This document shows positions 45,116 to 56,852 of a stretch of 64,000 nucleotides of DNA, piece after piece. A model generated the notes under the pieces. It saw only the letters and a list, made by a program, of their open reading frames with translations, was not told where the DNA came from and ran no database searches. The stretch's first letter is position 1; every line of letters starts with the position of its first letter. The stretch is from assembly GCF_009728935.1 (NCBI RefSeq), contig NZ_CP034235.1, forward strand, positions 2,828,001 to 2,892,000. The letters are read 5' to 3'. This stretch comes from Paenibacillus psychroresistens (lineage in GTDB: Bacteria > Bacillota > Bacilli > Paenibacillales > NBRC-103111). The position numbers were made by a program, and so were the translations under genes.

Positions 45116-46141
45116 ATGCTATCAGAACGGCAACGTATGATTTTGAACGCGATCGTGGATGATTATATTCGTTATGCCGAACCTGTTGGCTCCCGCAGTA
45201 TTTCCAAACGTGGAGATATCGGCTTTAGTCCTGCAACAATTCGCAATGAGATGTCTGATTTGGAGGAGCTTGGCTTTTTGGAGCAGCCTCACACCTCGGC
45301 AGGACGAATTCCATCGAATAAAGGTTATCGGTATTATGTCGATCATCTTGTTCAATATGGAGCATTGTCGGTACATGAGTTAAGTGTAATGAAAGGCTTT
45401 TTTGCCGAAAAAATAAGTGAAGTCGAACAAGTAGTGCAGCAGGTCGCAACTGTATTATCAGGGTTAACCAACTACACATCAATCGTATTGGGCCCAGAGG
45501 TATTTAATACGACATTGAAGCATTTACAGATTATTCCGTTAAATACTCACACGGCTGTTGCCATTATCGTGACGAATACAGGGCATGTTGAGAATAAAAC
45601 ATTTACACTTCCTGAAGGCATACCGATGTCAGAGATCGAAAAAACCGTTAACATTTTGAATGATCGCTTGCAGAATGTACCGTTGGTTCAGCTTCGATCC
45701 AAGCTATACAGCGAAATTGGTGTAGAGCTGAGTAAAAATGTGGATCGTTATGAAGATTTGCTTCATCTTATGGAAGAGGTGCTGCAAAACGAAGAACAAG
45801 ATCGGATTTTTCTAGGCGGCGCAACGAATATGCTGACTCAGCCCGATTTTAAAGATGTCGATAAGGTCAAACATATTCTTGATTTATTGGATGAAAAACC
45901 AAATTTATTACGAATGTTTACCGCATTGCCTGAAGGGATTCAAGTTAGGATTGGCAGTGAAAATAGCGTTGAGGCCATCAATCATTGCAGCTTGATCTCA
46001 GCAAGCTATTCCATAGATGGTCAATTGCTGGGAACTATCGGTATCCTAGGTCCTACCCGAATGGAATACGGCAAGGTGATTCGCTTGCTGGATTATCTAT
46101 CTCGCGATTTGTCACTTATTCTCGGACGCTGGTATAAATAG
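45116..46141 (+). CDS. hrcA: heat-inducible transcription repressor HrcA
   Basis: 341 residues from ATG 45116 after TTAGGAGGGG; the frame is open to 45068. The winged-helix N-terminus (LSERQRMILNAIVDDYIRYA, VGSRSISK, SPATIRNEMSDLEELGFLEQ) binds CIRCE. The GAF-like and dimer regions follow (LGGATNMLTQPDF, GSENSVEAINHCSLISASY). HrcA is stabilised by GroEL in B. subtilis. The neighbouring thermosome-like chaperonin is a possible alternative partner here, which is inference. Confidence 0.97.
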   Translation: MLSERQRMILNAIVDDYIRYAEPVGSRSISKRGDIGFSPATIRNEMSDLEELGFLEQPHTSAGRIPSNKGYRYYVDHLVQYGALSVHELSVMKGFFAEKISEVEQVVQQVATVLSGLTNYTSIVLGPEVFNTTLKHLQIIPLNTHTAVAIIVTNTGHVENKTFTLPEGIPMSEIEKTVNILNDRLQNVPLVQLRSKLYSEIGVELSKNVDRYEDLLHLMEEVLQNEEQDRIFLGGATNMLTQPDFKDVDKVKHILDLLDEKPNLLRMFTALPEGIQVRIGSENSVEAINHCSLISASYSIDGQLLGTIGILGPTRMEYGKVIRLLDYLSRDLSLILGRWYK

Positions 46142-46157
46142 AGAGGACTTACACTTC

Positions 46158-47705
46158 ATGAGTCAAGCAAAGCAAGGCAATCACGAAGGGGAAGAACGAT
46201 ATGCCACATTGCTGAATAACGCTGGAGCTATCCGGGCGATATGCGCAGCTGTAGAGGGTACTTTAGGTCCCAAAGGGCTTGATACCATGTTAGTCGGTAC
46301 GCAAGGTGAAGTGTTAATTACGAATGATGGGGTAACCATTCTTGAAAAAATGGATGTTACGCATCCAGCTGCTCGCTTAATGGTGCAGGTAGCACGTTCA
46401 CAGCAAGCTATCGTAGGCGATGGAACAACAACCGCGACTGTGCTTGCAGGTGCGTTAGTAAGTGAAGGCGTAGCACAAGTAATGAAGGGTGTACCGGTTG
46501 CAAAAGTTGTCCGTGGTATGGAGCAAGGCATTCAGCTTGCAATGGAGAGCTTACAATCACGATCTAGGTACATTGCTGATTTAGATGACCCGATTTTATA
46601 TCGGATTGCTTATACAGCAGGACGTGAACATAAAGATATTGCTGATCTAGTCCTAGCAGCTGCTAAGCTTACCGGAATGGATAAACTTAAGGACGAAGCC
46701 TTTCGTTTTGCGGATACGGTAACGGCTGTGGAGAAAGCTAATAATCAAGTATGGAATGGAATCTTACTTCATAAAAAACCGCTTCATCCTCAAATGCACC
46801 GTAATACAGCGTTTAAACAGGTTCTAGTGCTTCAAGATGCGCTTGAACCTGAAGCAATAGATGAAGAAGCTTTGGCAACTGAAAGTGGTTTCCGGGCATT
46901 CTTGGAGATGAGAGAGCAATTCAAAGCGCAGCTTGAACAATTGATTAAGCTGCAAGTTGGACTCATCTCAGTCGAGCGTGCAGTTGATGCAGAGGCGGAG
47001 CAGTTTTGTGCGGATCATGGCATTATGCTGGTTCAACGACTAACACGGGCGGAGACATTGCAGCTTTGCGAATATACGGGTGCTAAGCCAGTCCGTCGTT
47101 CCGCCTTGAAGAAATCACCAGCTGAGCTTGCTACAGTACTTGGTACCGCTGGTGCTATCGACTATGATGAACGAATCGAACGAATTCGTTTAAGTGAAGG
47201 TGAAGGAAAGCCGCTGGTCACTTTAATTGTTGGAGCGAGCACAAGAGAAGTTGCGAGTGAACGTTCACGGATTGCGATGGACGCAGCAGCAGCGCTGCAA
47301 GCTGCTTTATGGGGCGGATATCTGCCAGGCGGGGGCGCAGCAGAAATAGCGGCAGCTCATGAATTAGATCGCTTTCGGGAATCACAGATGGGAATGGAGA
47401 GCTTCGGTATCTCTGCCGTTTCACAAGCACTTCGTAAACCGCTTGGTCAAATCGTCCTAAATGCAGGCTATAATCCACTGGAGAAAGTCGAAGAAATTAA
47501 AGCCGCACAGCTGCTAAAGCAAACAGATTCTCTTGGAATTGATTGTGATACCGGCAAGCTGATCGATTGTTTGGAAGCGGGTATTGTTGACCCTACCTTG
47601 GTTAAGCTGCATGCACTGAAAGCAGCAGGGGAAGTCGCAGGTGCTTTATTGCGAATTCATACTGTGATCAAAATGAAATCGCATCTTAGCGAAGAATCGG
47701 ATTAA
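46158..47705 (+). CDS. TCP-1/cpn60 thermosome-like (group III) chaperonin
   Basis: 515 residues. It is an archaeal/eukaryal-type chaperonin rather than GroEL. Seen are GTLGPKGLDTMLV (near 35-47), NDGVTILEKMDVTHPAARL (56-74), GDGTTTATVLAG (87-98) with the catalytic Asp, a conserved Asp in RIAMDAAAAL, PGGGAAEIAAA, and the ending GIVDPTLVKLHALKAAGEVA. The apical domain has HKKPLHPQMHR, as expected for the built-in lid that removes the need for GroES. Known group III chaperonins of Firmicutes lie in the hsp70 operon, exactly as here between hrcA and grpE. It should form a two-ring ATP-driven folding chamber. Confidence 0.93.
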   Translation: MSQAKQGNHEGEERYATLLNNAGAIRAICAAVEGTLGPKGLDTMLVGTQGEVLITNDGVTILEKMDVTHPAARLMVQVARSQQAIVGDGTTTATVLAGALVSEGVAQVMKGVPVAKVVRGMEQGIQLAMESLQSRSRYIADLDDPILYRIAYTAGREHKDIADLVLAAAKLTGMDKLKDEAFRFADTVTAVEKANNQVWNGILLHKKPLHPQMHRNTAFKQVLVLQDALEPEAIDEEALATESGFRAFLEMREQFKAQLEQLIKLQVGLISVERAVDAEAEQFCADHGIMLVQRLTRAETLQLCEYTGAKPVRRSALKKSPAELATVLGTAGAIDYDERIERIRLSEGEGKPLVTLIVGASTREVASERSRIAMDAAAALQAALWGGYLPGGGAAEIAAAHELDRFRESQMGMESFGISAVSQALRKPLGQIVLNAGYNPLEKVEEIKAAQLLKQTDSLGIDCDTGKLIDCLEAGIVDPTLVKLHALKAAGEVAGALLRIHTVIKMKSHLSEESD

Positions 47706-47748
47706 ATGATATAAAAATGGTTTATTAAGTTAAGGAGGTGAATACATT

Positions 47749-50204
<2,456 letters not shown>

Positions 50205-50221
50205 TTTAATTGGAAGTGAAG

Positions 50222-50254
50222 TCCAAAGCCAGTGAGCAATATTCGGGCTTTGGC
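50222..50254 (+). promoter_or_regulatory. intercistronic hairpin between dnaK and dnaJ
   Basis: CCAAAGCC pairs with GGCTTTGG around a 15-base loop, followed by CTTTGCTTTG. It is a weak terminator or processing site and may lower dnaJ output relative to dnaK. Confidence 0.5.
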
Positions 50255-50286
50255 TTTGCTTTGTCAGTTTAGATGGGGGTGCTCTA

Positions 50287-51411
50287 GTGAGTAAGCGTGA
50301 TTATTATGAAGTGCTTGGGGTAGGCAAGAATGCTACGCCAGAGGAAGTCAAAAAATCCTTTCGTAAGTTAGCCCGGGAGTATCATCCCGACGTTAATAAA
50401 GCAGCAAATGCGGAAGAACAATTCAAAGAAGTTAAAGAAGCTTATGATGTGCTGAGCGATGATCAAAAACGCAGTACTTATGACCAATATGGCCATGTCG
50501 ATCCCAATCAAGGTATGGGTGGCGGCGGTGGTGGTCAGGATATGGGCGGCTTTGGCGATATTTTTGATATGTTCTTTGGCGGCGGTGGTGGCGGAAGAAG
50601 GAATCCGAATGCACCACAGCGTGGGAATGATCTGCAATATTCCATGACTATTGAATTTAAAGAAGCTATCTTTGGTAAAGAGCTTGATATTACGATCCCT
50701 CGTACGGAAAATTGTGATAAATGTAATGGTTCAGGTGCCAAGGTTGGGACTAAGCCAGAGACTTGCGGCGTTTGTAAAGGGTCTGGACAGCAAGAAGTCA
50801 TTCAGAATACAGCTTTTGGCCGTATTGTGAATCGCCGTGTTTGTTCCGCTTGTAATGGCCAAGGGCAAATCATTAAAGATAAATGCTCGGATTGTAATGG
50901 AGCCGGAAAAGTTAAAAAACAACGTAAAATTCATGTGAAAATTCCAGCTGGTGTTGATGAAGGCGCACAATTGCGTGTTTCAGGCGAGGGAGAAGCAGGA
51001 ACCAAAGGCGGTCCTCCAGGAGATCTATTTATCGTATTACGTGTGAAAACACATGAGTTCTTCGAGCGTGAAGGCGATGACGTTTATTGCGAGGTTCCAC
51101 TAACCTTTACTCAAGCAGCTTTAGGTGATGAAATCGAAATTCCAACCTTGACTGAAAAAGTTAAGCTGAAAATCCCTGCAGGCACGCAAACAGGTACCTA
51201 TTTCCGTTTAAAAGGCAAAGGGGTTCCACGCTTACGCGGTTTTGGCCAAGGAGATCAACAGGTTAAAGTCGTTGTTGTTACGCCAAGTAAATTAACGGAT
51301 GAGCAAAAGGATCTGTTAAGACAATTCTCAGGTGACAAAGAAGGCCAAGTACCGATCGAGCATCACGAATCGATTTTCGAAAAGATGAAAAAGGCTTTAT
51401 TTGATAAATAA
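50287..51411 (+). CDS. dnaJ: co-chaperone DnaJ (Hsp40)
   Basis: 374 residues from a GTG start after GGGGGTG. The J domain ([22 protein letters not shown] in YHPDVNK) stimulates DnaK. A very Gly-rich G/F linker lies near 75-105. Four zinc CxxCxGxG repeats follow ([32 protein letters not shown]), then the C-terminal substrate domains. Full type I DnaJ. Last gene of the heat-shock operon. Confidence 0.98.
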   Translation: MSKRDYYEVLGVGKNATPEEVKKSFRKLAREYHPDVNKAANAEEQFKEVKEAYDVLSDDQKRSTYDQYGHVDPNQGMGGGGGGQDMGGFGDIFDMFFGGGGGGRRNPNAPQRGNDLQYSMTIEFKEAIFGKELDITIPRTENCDKCNGSGAKVGTKPETCGVCKGSGQQEVIQNTAFGRIVNRRVCSACNGQGQIIKDKCSDCNGAGKVKKQRKIHVKIPAGVDEGAQLRVSGEGEAGTKGGPPGDLFIVLRVKTHEFFEREGDDVYCEVPLTFTQAALGDEIEIPTLTEKVKLKIPAGTQTGTYFRLKGKGVPRLRGFGQGDQQVKVVVVTPSKLTDEQKDLLRQFSGDKEGQVPIEHHESIFEKMKKALFDK

Positions 51412-51425
51412 TTTAATTAGTTTAC

Positions 51426-51464
51426 AAAAACTTGCTCGCATTTTATTATGCAGGCAAGTTTTTT
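51426..51464 (+). terminator. terminator of the heat-shock operon
   Basis: AAAAACTTGC pairs with GCAAGTTTTT, with an inner GCAT/ATGC pair, followed by more Ts. Confidence 0.85.
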
Positions 51465-51519
51465 ATGCTTAAGCTGTCCATTGCTTAAACAAATAGGAAC
51501 GAGGAGGCATCCATTACAG

Positions 51520-52551
51520 ATGAAATTAAGAGCAGTACTCGTCGGGACCAATGGCTGGGCAGATGCTCATGCCAAAGCCTACCAAGCATGCAATAGCATT
51601 GAGCTTGTTGGCATATGCGGACATTCAAATGCAGTTAGATTGAATAGTCTTGCAGACCAATATCAGATCAAACATCGTTCCTTGATTTTAGCGGATTTGT
51701 TGCATGAAACGAACCCGGATGTAGTTGATATTGTCAGCAGTGCTGATGCTAGACTTGAATTAGTGAAGATAGCTGTACAGTTTCCTAGTGTCAAGCTAAT
51801 AAATATCGAAAAGCCTTTAGCGCTTAAACCAACAGAAGCCTACGAGATCGCTAACATTTGTAAAGCTCATAATAAGTTAGTGCTGGTCAACCATCAGCAC
51901 AAATATTTACCAGCCTGGAGTAAGGCGCGGAATTTGCTGCAAACGGGAGCCATTGGTGAAATTGAATTTATTCGTGCATCCACAAGAGTGAACATTATGG
52001 AGCAAGGCTCGCATGTCATCGATATGGTCATGTTCTTTAATGATTTTAGTCCTGTTAGCTGGGTGATGGGACAAACTGGCCTGTGTGAAGGGAAGGATAG
52101 CTCCTCGATCGTAGCACCAGATGAGTCAATGGCAAGTGTTCTTTTCGAGAATGGGGTGCGTGCAACGATCGAATGCGGAGCGTTCGCAAGGTCTATTCCA
52201 GGAGAAACTAATCCTTTTTACCATATCGGTGTTGAGGTTTATGGGAAAGAAGGACACCTGAAAATTGCGCTCAATCAGTCTTTGGAAGTAAGAAACTACA
52301 TTACTCAATCCCATATTATCGAGAAATCAAGCTGGGAAGATGGTTATTTGGAGGCATTGATTGCTTATTTAGATTCAATAGATAGTTACGTGTCCAATGC
52401 AGAAGGTGGGCATATTTGTGACCTTGAGCATTCAATGCTATCGTACCAAGTCATTATGGCCATCTATCATACCGCCAAATACGGGGGCAAGATTACATTA
52501 CCACATCCATTTGAGGACAGTATTGTTGAACGATTCGCCACATTACAGTAA
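51520..52551 (+). CDS. Gfo/Idh/MocA family oxidoreductase
   Basis: 343 residues from ATG 51520, 12 bases after AGGAGG; the frame is open to 51448 within the terminator. The N-terminal Rossmann part begins LRAVLVGTNGWADAHAKAY (Gly pattern divergent from GxGxxG), with IEKPLALKPTEAYEI carrying the EKP motif and VNHQHKYLPAW in place of the usual VGFNRRF. The C-terminal alpha/beta domain is present. NAD(P)-dependent sugar or inositol chemistry is likely; the substrate is unknown. It separates dnaJ from prmA, neighbours in B. subtilis. Confidence 0.85.
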   Translation: MKLRAVLVGTNGWADAHAKAYQACNSIELVGICGHSNAVRLNSLADQYQIKHRSLILADLLHETNPDVVDIVSSADARLELVKIAVQFPSVKLINIEKPLALKPTEAYEIANICKAHNKLVLVNHQHKYLPAWSKARNLLQTGAIGEIEFIRASTRVNIMEQGSHVIDMVMFFNDFSPVSWVMGQTGLCEGKDSSSIVAPDESMASVLFENGVRATIECGAFARSIPGETNPFYHIGVEVYGKEGHLKIALNQSLEVRNYITQSHIIEKSSWEDGYLEALIAYLDSIDSYVSNAEGGHICDLEHSMLSYQVIMAIYHTAKYGGKITLPHPFEDSIVERFATLQ

Positions 52552-52641
52552 ATCAACCTCAAGTGCATAAAAACCTATGTTTGGTTAAATACTACTCCTT
52601 GTAGTAATTTTGAATTAAAAATGAAGGAGCAGTGAATACAA

Positions 52642-52827
52642 ATGTCATCAGAGAATAAAACAAATGGTTCATCGCAAGAAAAGACGCAAAGACAAAAAAA
52701 CCTGCCAATAGCAAGCAGCCAAGATGTAGAATTTTCAAGTGAAGCTGCAGATAGTCAAGATTTAGAGGCTAATCAAAGAGCAACAGCAGCTAATAACCGC
52801 CAAAAGTCATCTGAGTCATCTGAATAA
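52642..52827 (+). CDS. YfhD-like small protein
   Basis: 61 residues, very polar (Ser, Gln, Asn, Glu) and probably disordered, with AAGGAG about 12 bases before the ATG. The central pattern SQDVEFSSEAADSQDLEA followed by NQRATAANNRQK matches the YfhD family of small Bacillus proteins (DVEFSEELADLEDLEAQ-like). Function is unknown; related genes are expressed in spore formers. A terminator follows. Confidence 0.65.
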   Translation: MSSENKTNGSSQEKTQRQKNLPIASSQDVEFSSEAADSQDLEANQRATAANNRQKSSESSE

Positions 52828-52855
52828 CTAAAGCGAACACGCTAAGTAAAACGCG

Positions 52856-52883
52856 CTCCTTTCGAACCTGAAAGGAGTTTTTT
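52856..52883 (+). terminator. terminator after the YfhD-like gene
   Basis: CTCCTTTC pairs with GAAAGGAG around a six-base loop, followed by six Ts. Confidence 0.88.
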
Positions 52884-52903
52884 ATGTTTATATTTTTGTA
52901 ATT

Positions 52904-52932
52904 TTGCTCCAAACATAACAGTGTAGTACAAT
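52904..52932 (+). promoter_or_regulatory. sigma-A promoter of prmA operon
   Basis: TTGCTC (52904-52909) and TACAAT (52927-52932) with a 17-base spacer, about 50 bases before prmA. Confidence 0.6.
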
Positions 52933-52983
52933 AGGGCTAATATGCCGAAAATGGTGTTTATTCAAATTTAGGGGGTTCCAAAC

Positions 52984-53946
52984 ATGCGTTGGCACGAGGT
53001 TACCATTTATACAACAGAAGAAGCCATTGAAATGGTGACGAACTTCATGCACGAATTAGGAGCCGGTGGTGTATCCATTGAAGAATCTGGAACCTTAAAT
53101 AAGGAACGTGATACTTCATTTGGACAGCTGTACGATACTCCGCTTAATGATATTCCTGAAGGACGCTGTGAAATTAAGTCTTACTTCTCTGAAGGCAGTG
53201 AGATGGAGCGCATATTAAAGGAATTGGATGAATCTCTGCAAATGCTGAGTGAAATTGGCATTGATACAGGCAGCCCGCGCGTAGAGCTGAAGGATGTTTA
53301 TGACGAAGATTGGGCGGATGAGTGGAAAAAATACTTTAAACCGATTCGGGTTTCGGATAGACTGACTATTAAACCTACTTGGGAAGAGTATTCTCCAGAA
53401 CCAGATGAGCTAATAATTGAACTGGATCCAGGAATGGCATTTGGAACAGGTACACATGAAACAACTACGTTATGCTTACAAACATTAGAACGAGTTATTC
53501 GCGGCGGTGAAGAGATTATAGATGTGGGCACAGGTTCGGGAATTCTTGCGATTGCAGCAATTAAACTAGGTGCTAAGCATGTGCTAGCATTGGATTTGGA
53601 TCAGGTTGCTGTCACAGTTGCCAATGAGAATGTAGCGCTAAATCGGCTGGAAAGCAGCATTACGGTACGAAAAAGTGATTTATTGAAAGTCATTGAATCT
53701 GGCGATAAAAGCTTAGGCATTACTTTACCTGTAGATATTGTTGTGGCTAATATATTGGCAGAAGTGATCATTCTATTCTGTGATGATGTATTTAATGCAT
53801 TGCGAGCTGGAGGTACATACATTGCTTCAGGAATTATTGCAGCCAAAGAAGAGTTGGTTGAATCTGCTATGACAGCAGCAGGGTTAACGGTAATTGAGAA
53901 ATATTATGATCAAAATTGGGTGGCGATAGTGGCCAGAAAGATGTAG
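52984..53946 (+). CDS. prmA: ribosomal protein L11 methyltransferase
   Basis: 320 residues, with GGGGGTT before the ATG. It methylates L11 of the 50S subunit using SAM. WHEVTIYTTEEAIE begins the substrate domain; DPGMAFGTGTHETT (near 157-170), IDVGTGSGILAIAAIKLGA (motif I) and VVANILAEVI complete the PrmA pattern. Full length. Start of a run prmA - M50 protease - rsmE - mtaB. Confidence 0.97.
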   Translation: MRWHEVTIYTTEEAIEMVTNFMHELGAGGVSIEESGTLNKERDTSFGQLYDTPLNDIPEGRCEIKSYFSEGSEMERILKELDESLQMLSEIGIDTGSPRVELKDVYDEDWADEWKKYFKPIRVSDRLTIKPTWEEYSPEPDELIIELDPGMAFGTGTHETTTLCLQTLERVIRGGEEIIDVGTGSGILAIAAIKLGAKHVLALDLDQVAVTVANENVALNRLESSITVRKSDLLKVIESGDKSLGITLPVDIVVANILAEVIILFCDDVFNALRAGGTYIASGIIAAKEELVESAMTAAGLTVIEKYYDQNWVAIVARKM

Positions 53947-53953
53947 GTGGAAA

Positions 53954-54655
53954 TTGGATTTTTTAGAAGGTTTGTTGAGGTTCGAGCTTAAAGATACGCC
54001 ATTTGTATTCTTGGCAGTGGTAATAGCGTTTACCATACATGAATTTGCTCACGCTTACGCTGCCGATAAGTTCGGAGATCCAACTCCTCGCTCGATGGGG
54101 AGGGTAACATTAAATCCTCGTGTTCATCTAGATGTATTAGGTACGATATTAATCTTTTTAATTGGTTTTGGTTGGGCTAAGCCTGTGTTAGTTAATCGTG
54201 GTAATTTTAAAAGGCCTAGATTGATGGGGATTATTGTTTCTGTTGTAGGTCCACTTTCAAATTTGATTATTGCCTTTATTGGATTGTTTATTCTTTTTTT
54301 ATTAGGTTATTTTGGTTGGCTACACGAGCTTTACGTTGCGAATTATGGAGTTTGGAGTGCAATTACAACATTTTTAGGTTATTTGATTAGTTTGAATGTG
54401 ATGTTGTTTTTGTTTAATTTATTGCCTTTGCCGCCACTTGATGGCTATCGAATTGTTCAGGATTTGTTGCCTGTTGAACAAAGGATTAAACTGCAACAGT
54501 ATGAGCAGTGGGCTATATATTTCTTTTTATTAATGGTCTTTTTACCTCCTTTATACAATGTATTTTTAGGCCCTTATTTATCTTTGCAGGAGCCGATCCA
54601 AAATGTCATGCTAGATATAGCTCGTGCGATATTTGGTAGGGTAGCGCTAAGTTAG
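53954..54655 (+). CDS. site-2 protease family (M50) membrane metalloprotease
   Basis: 233 residues from a TTG after TAGGTGG, eight bases after prmA. About five to six membrane helices. The zinc site HEFAHAYAADKFGD (HExxH, near 30-34) and the second motif NLLPLPPLDGYR (Asp ligand, near 160) identify a rhomboid-unrelated M50 peptidase of the short YwhC-like type. Such enzymes cut substrates within the membrane. The substrate is not known. It is an extra gene between prmA and rsmE. Confidence 0.9.
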   Translation: MDFLEGLLRFELKDTPFVFLAVVIAFTIHEFAHAYAADKFGDPTPRSMGRVTLNPRVHLDVLGTILIFLIGFGWAKPVLVNRGNFKRPRLMGIIVSVVGPLSNLIIAFIGLFILFLLGYFGWLHELYVANYGVWSAITTFLGYLISLNVMLFLFNLLPLPPLDGYRIVQDLLPVEQRIKLQQYEQWAIYFFLLMVFLPPLYNVFLGPYLSLQEPIQNVMLDIARAIFGRVALS

Positions 54656-54713
54656 TAGAAATAACCGAAGTTTCCTTGTAAAATAAAGCTTTGGAACTTT
54701 AGCAGAAAGTGTG

Positions 54714-55484
54714 ATGAAGATGCAGCGGTATTTTATTCCTCCAGAGCAATTTCATGAAACGACTGTATCGATTACCGGCGGAGATGCTCACCATTTAGTT
54801 CGAGTAATGCGTTCTCAAATAGGCGATACCGTCATTTGCAGCAATGGAATCAATCGGGAAGCACTTGTTAGCCTTACCCTTTTGGATAAGGATATAGTGG
54901 AAGCAGCCATTCTTGAGGAGCTGGCTTTAAACAACGAAGCAGCTATTGAGGTGTGGGTAGCGCAAAGCTTGCCTAAAGCTGATAAACTGGAAACTGTGAT
55001 TCAGAAGAATACGGAAATTGGTGCAGCGCGATTTATCCCTTTTGTTTCAGAGCGGACCATTGTACAGTATGATGATAAGAAAGCAGTGAAGCTGCAAGAA
55101 CGGTGGGGCAAGATTGCCAAGGAAGCTGCCGAGCAGGCGCATCGTAATCGTGTTCCGGAAGTAACGCTGCCGCTTTCATGGAAACAAACCTTAAAGCTGG
55201 TTGAGCAAGTTGATCTTGCGTTGATCTGTTATGAGAAGGAAAGTGGTCTGCAATTAAAGCAGCTGCTGGTCCAAACCTTTAAACGTGAAGCTGAAACACC
55301 TCTTAAGGGCAAGGTTTTACTTTTGGTTGGGCCAGAAGGTGGTTTCACAGTGAAAGAGATTGCTGAGGCCGTTCAAGCAGGCTGTCATTCAATTAGCTTA
55401 GGCTCGAGAATTCTACGTACGGAAACCGCGGCTATGGTCGCGCTGACGTGCATTTTATATGAAACCGGGGAAATGGGAGGCTGA
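54714..55484 (+). CDS. rsmE: 16S rRNA (uracil-1498-N3)-methyltransferase
   Basis: About 256 residues; GTG 54711, ATG 54714 and ATG 54720 are all in frame and none has a strong ribosome site, though family members start at MQRYF (54720). SPOUT-fold methyltransferase acting on U1498 in the decoding region. The N-terminal PUA-like part has GDAHHLVRVMR; the knot has FVSERTIV, LLVGPEGGFTVKEIAEA and SLGSRILRTETAAMVAL. Between the protease gene and mtaB. Confidence 0.95.
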   Translation: MKMQRYFIPPEQFHETTVSITGGDAHHLVRVMRSQIGDTVICSNGINREALVSLTLLDKDIVEAAILEELALNNEAAIEVWVAQSLPKADKLETVIQKNTEIGAARFIPFVSERTIVQYDDKKAVKLQERWGKIAKEAAEQAHRNRVPEVTLPLSWKQTLKLVEQVDLALICYEKESGLQLKQLLVQTFKREAETPLKGKVLLLVGPEGGFTVKEIAEAVQAGCHSISLGSRILRTETAAMVALTCILYETGEMGG

Positions 55485-55489
55485 TCGCT

Positions 55490-56821
55490 ATGCCAAGCGT
55501 TGCATTTCATACGTTAGGATGTAAGGTCAATTTTTATGAAACGGAAGGCATTTGGCAATTATTCAAAAACGAAGGCTATGAGCAGGTCGATTTTGAGCAA
55601 ACAGCGGATGTTTATTTAATTAATACATGTACAGTAACGAATACAGGTGATAAAAAAAGCCGTCAGGTTATTCGGCGCGCAGTTCGACGTAATCCAGGGG
55701 CTATTATTGCAGTGAGTGGATGTTATGCACAAACTTCACCTGGGGAGGTAGCTGCAATTCCTGGGGTAGATATTGTAATTGGGACACAGGACCGCGACAA
55801 AATCATGCCTTTAATAAAACGATTCCAGCTAGAGCGTTTACCGATAAATGCCGTTCGGAATATTATGAAAACCCGTGAGTTTGAAGAGTTGGATGTACCT
55901 AGCTTTTCTGATCACACAAGGGCTTTTTTGAAAATTCAAGAGGGCTGTAATAACTTCTGTACGTTTTGTATTATCCCCTGGTCACGTGGCTTGTTAAGAA
56001 GTCGAATTCCGGAGAATGTTCTGCAGCAAGCTCATCAGCTTGTGAATGCAGGCTATCAGGAGATTGTGCTTACTGGTATTCATACAGGCGGATATGGGGA
56101 AGATTTAGAGGACTACAGCTTAGCTAAGCTGCTTTGGGATCTGGATAAAATAGAGGGTCTTAAGCGCCTGCGTATTAGCTCAATTGAAGCTAGTCAAATT
56201 ACAGATGATGTTCTGCAAGTACTCAAAGGTTCAACGAAGATGTGTCGCCATTTCCACATTCCCCTACAAGCTGGGGATGACGATGTGCTGCATCGAATGA
56301 GGCGCAAATATACAACGGCAGAATATGCACATACTATAGAGCTAATTCATGAAATTATGCCGGATGCCGCCATTACGACGGACATTATTGTCGGCTTTCC
56401 GGGCGAAACGGAAGAAATGTATTTAAACGGCTTACGTTTTATGGAACGGATGCGTTTTGCGGAAATGCACGTATTCCCTTACTCGAAGCGCACAGGTACT
56501 CCTGCAGCACGGATGGAGGATCAGGTAGATGAAGATGTGAAGAATCAACGTGTACATGAGATCATTCATTTATCCGAGCAAATGCAGCTTGCCTATGCAA
56601 TACCTTTTGTAGGCGAAGTGCTCGAAGTAATACCAGAAAAACCAAGCAAGGAAATGTTAAGCCAAGGCTTGCTAGCTGGCTTCTCCGATAACTATTTACA
56701 GGTTATTTTCCCAGGAACAGAAGAGATGATTGGTCAGATTATTAAAGTGAAGATTACGGAAGCTGGCGTTAAGGCTTGCAAGGGAGAGTTTGTAAGGATC
56801 ATGCAGGCGGCAGCGGTATAA
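55490..56821 (+). CDS. mtaB: tRNA t6A37 methylthiotransferase MtaB
   Basis: 443 residues, five bases after rsmE. It adds a methylthio group to t6A37 of tRNA. The UPF0004 N-terminal domain holds three cluster cysteines (LGCKVNFYETE, INTCTVTN, SGCYAQ), the radical SAM motif is CNNFCTFCIIPWSRG (near 144-158), and a TRAM domain ends the protein (VGEVLEVIPEK, IGQIIKVKI). Known as YqeV in B. subtilis, the last gene of the conserved cluster. Confidence 0.95.
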   Translation: MPSVAFHTLGCKVNFYETEGIWQLFKNEGYEQVDFEQTADVYLINTCTVTNTGDKKSRQVIRRAVRRNPGAIIAVSGCYAQTSPGEVAAIPGVDIVIGTQDRDKIMPLIKRFQLERLPINAVRNIMKTREFEELDVPSFSDHTRAFLKIQEGCNNFCTFCIIPWSRGLLRSRIPENVLQQAHQLVNAGYQEIVLTGIHTGGYGEDLEDYSLAKLLWDLDKIEGLKRLRISSIEASQITDDVLQVLKGSTKMCRHFHIPLQAGDDDVLHRMRRKYTTAEYAHTIELIHEIMPDAAITTDIIVGFPGETEEMYLNGLRFMERMRFAEMHVFPYSKRTGTPAARMEDQVDEDVKNQRVHEIIHLSEQMQLAYAIPFVGEVLEVIPEKPSKEMLSQGLLAGFSDNYLQVIFPGTEEMIGQIIKVKITEAGVKACKGEFVRIMQAAAV

Positions 56822-56852
56822 AAGACGACATAAGTAGGAATGGGTGAATTCA

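Noticed and set aside
50511..50600. GGC-rich repeat that looks like a simple-sequence repeat
   Set aside because: It codes for the normal Gly-rich G/F linker of DnaJ.
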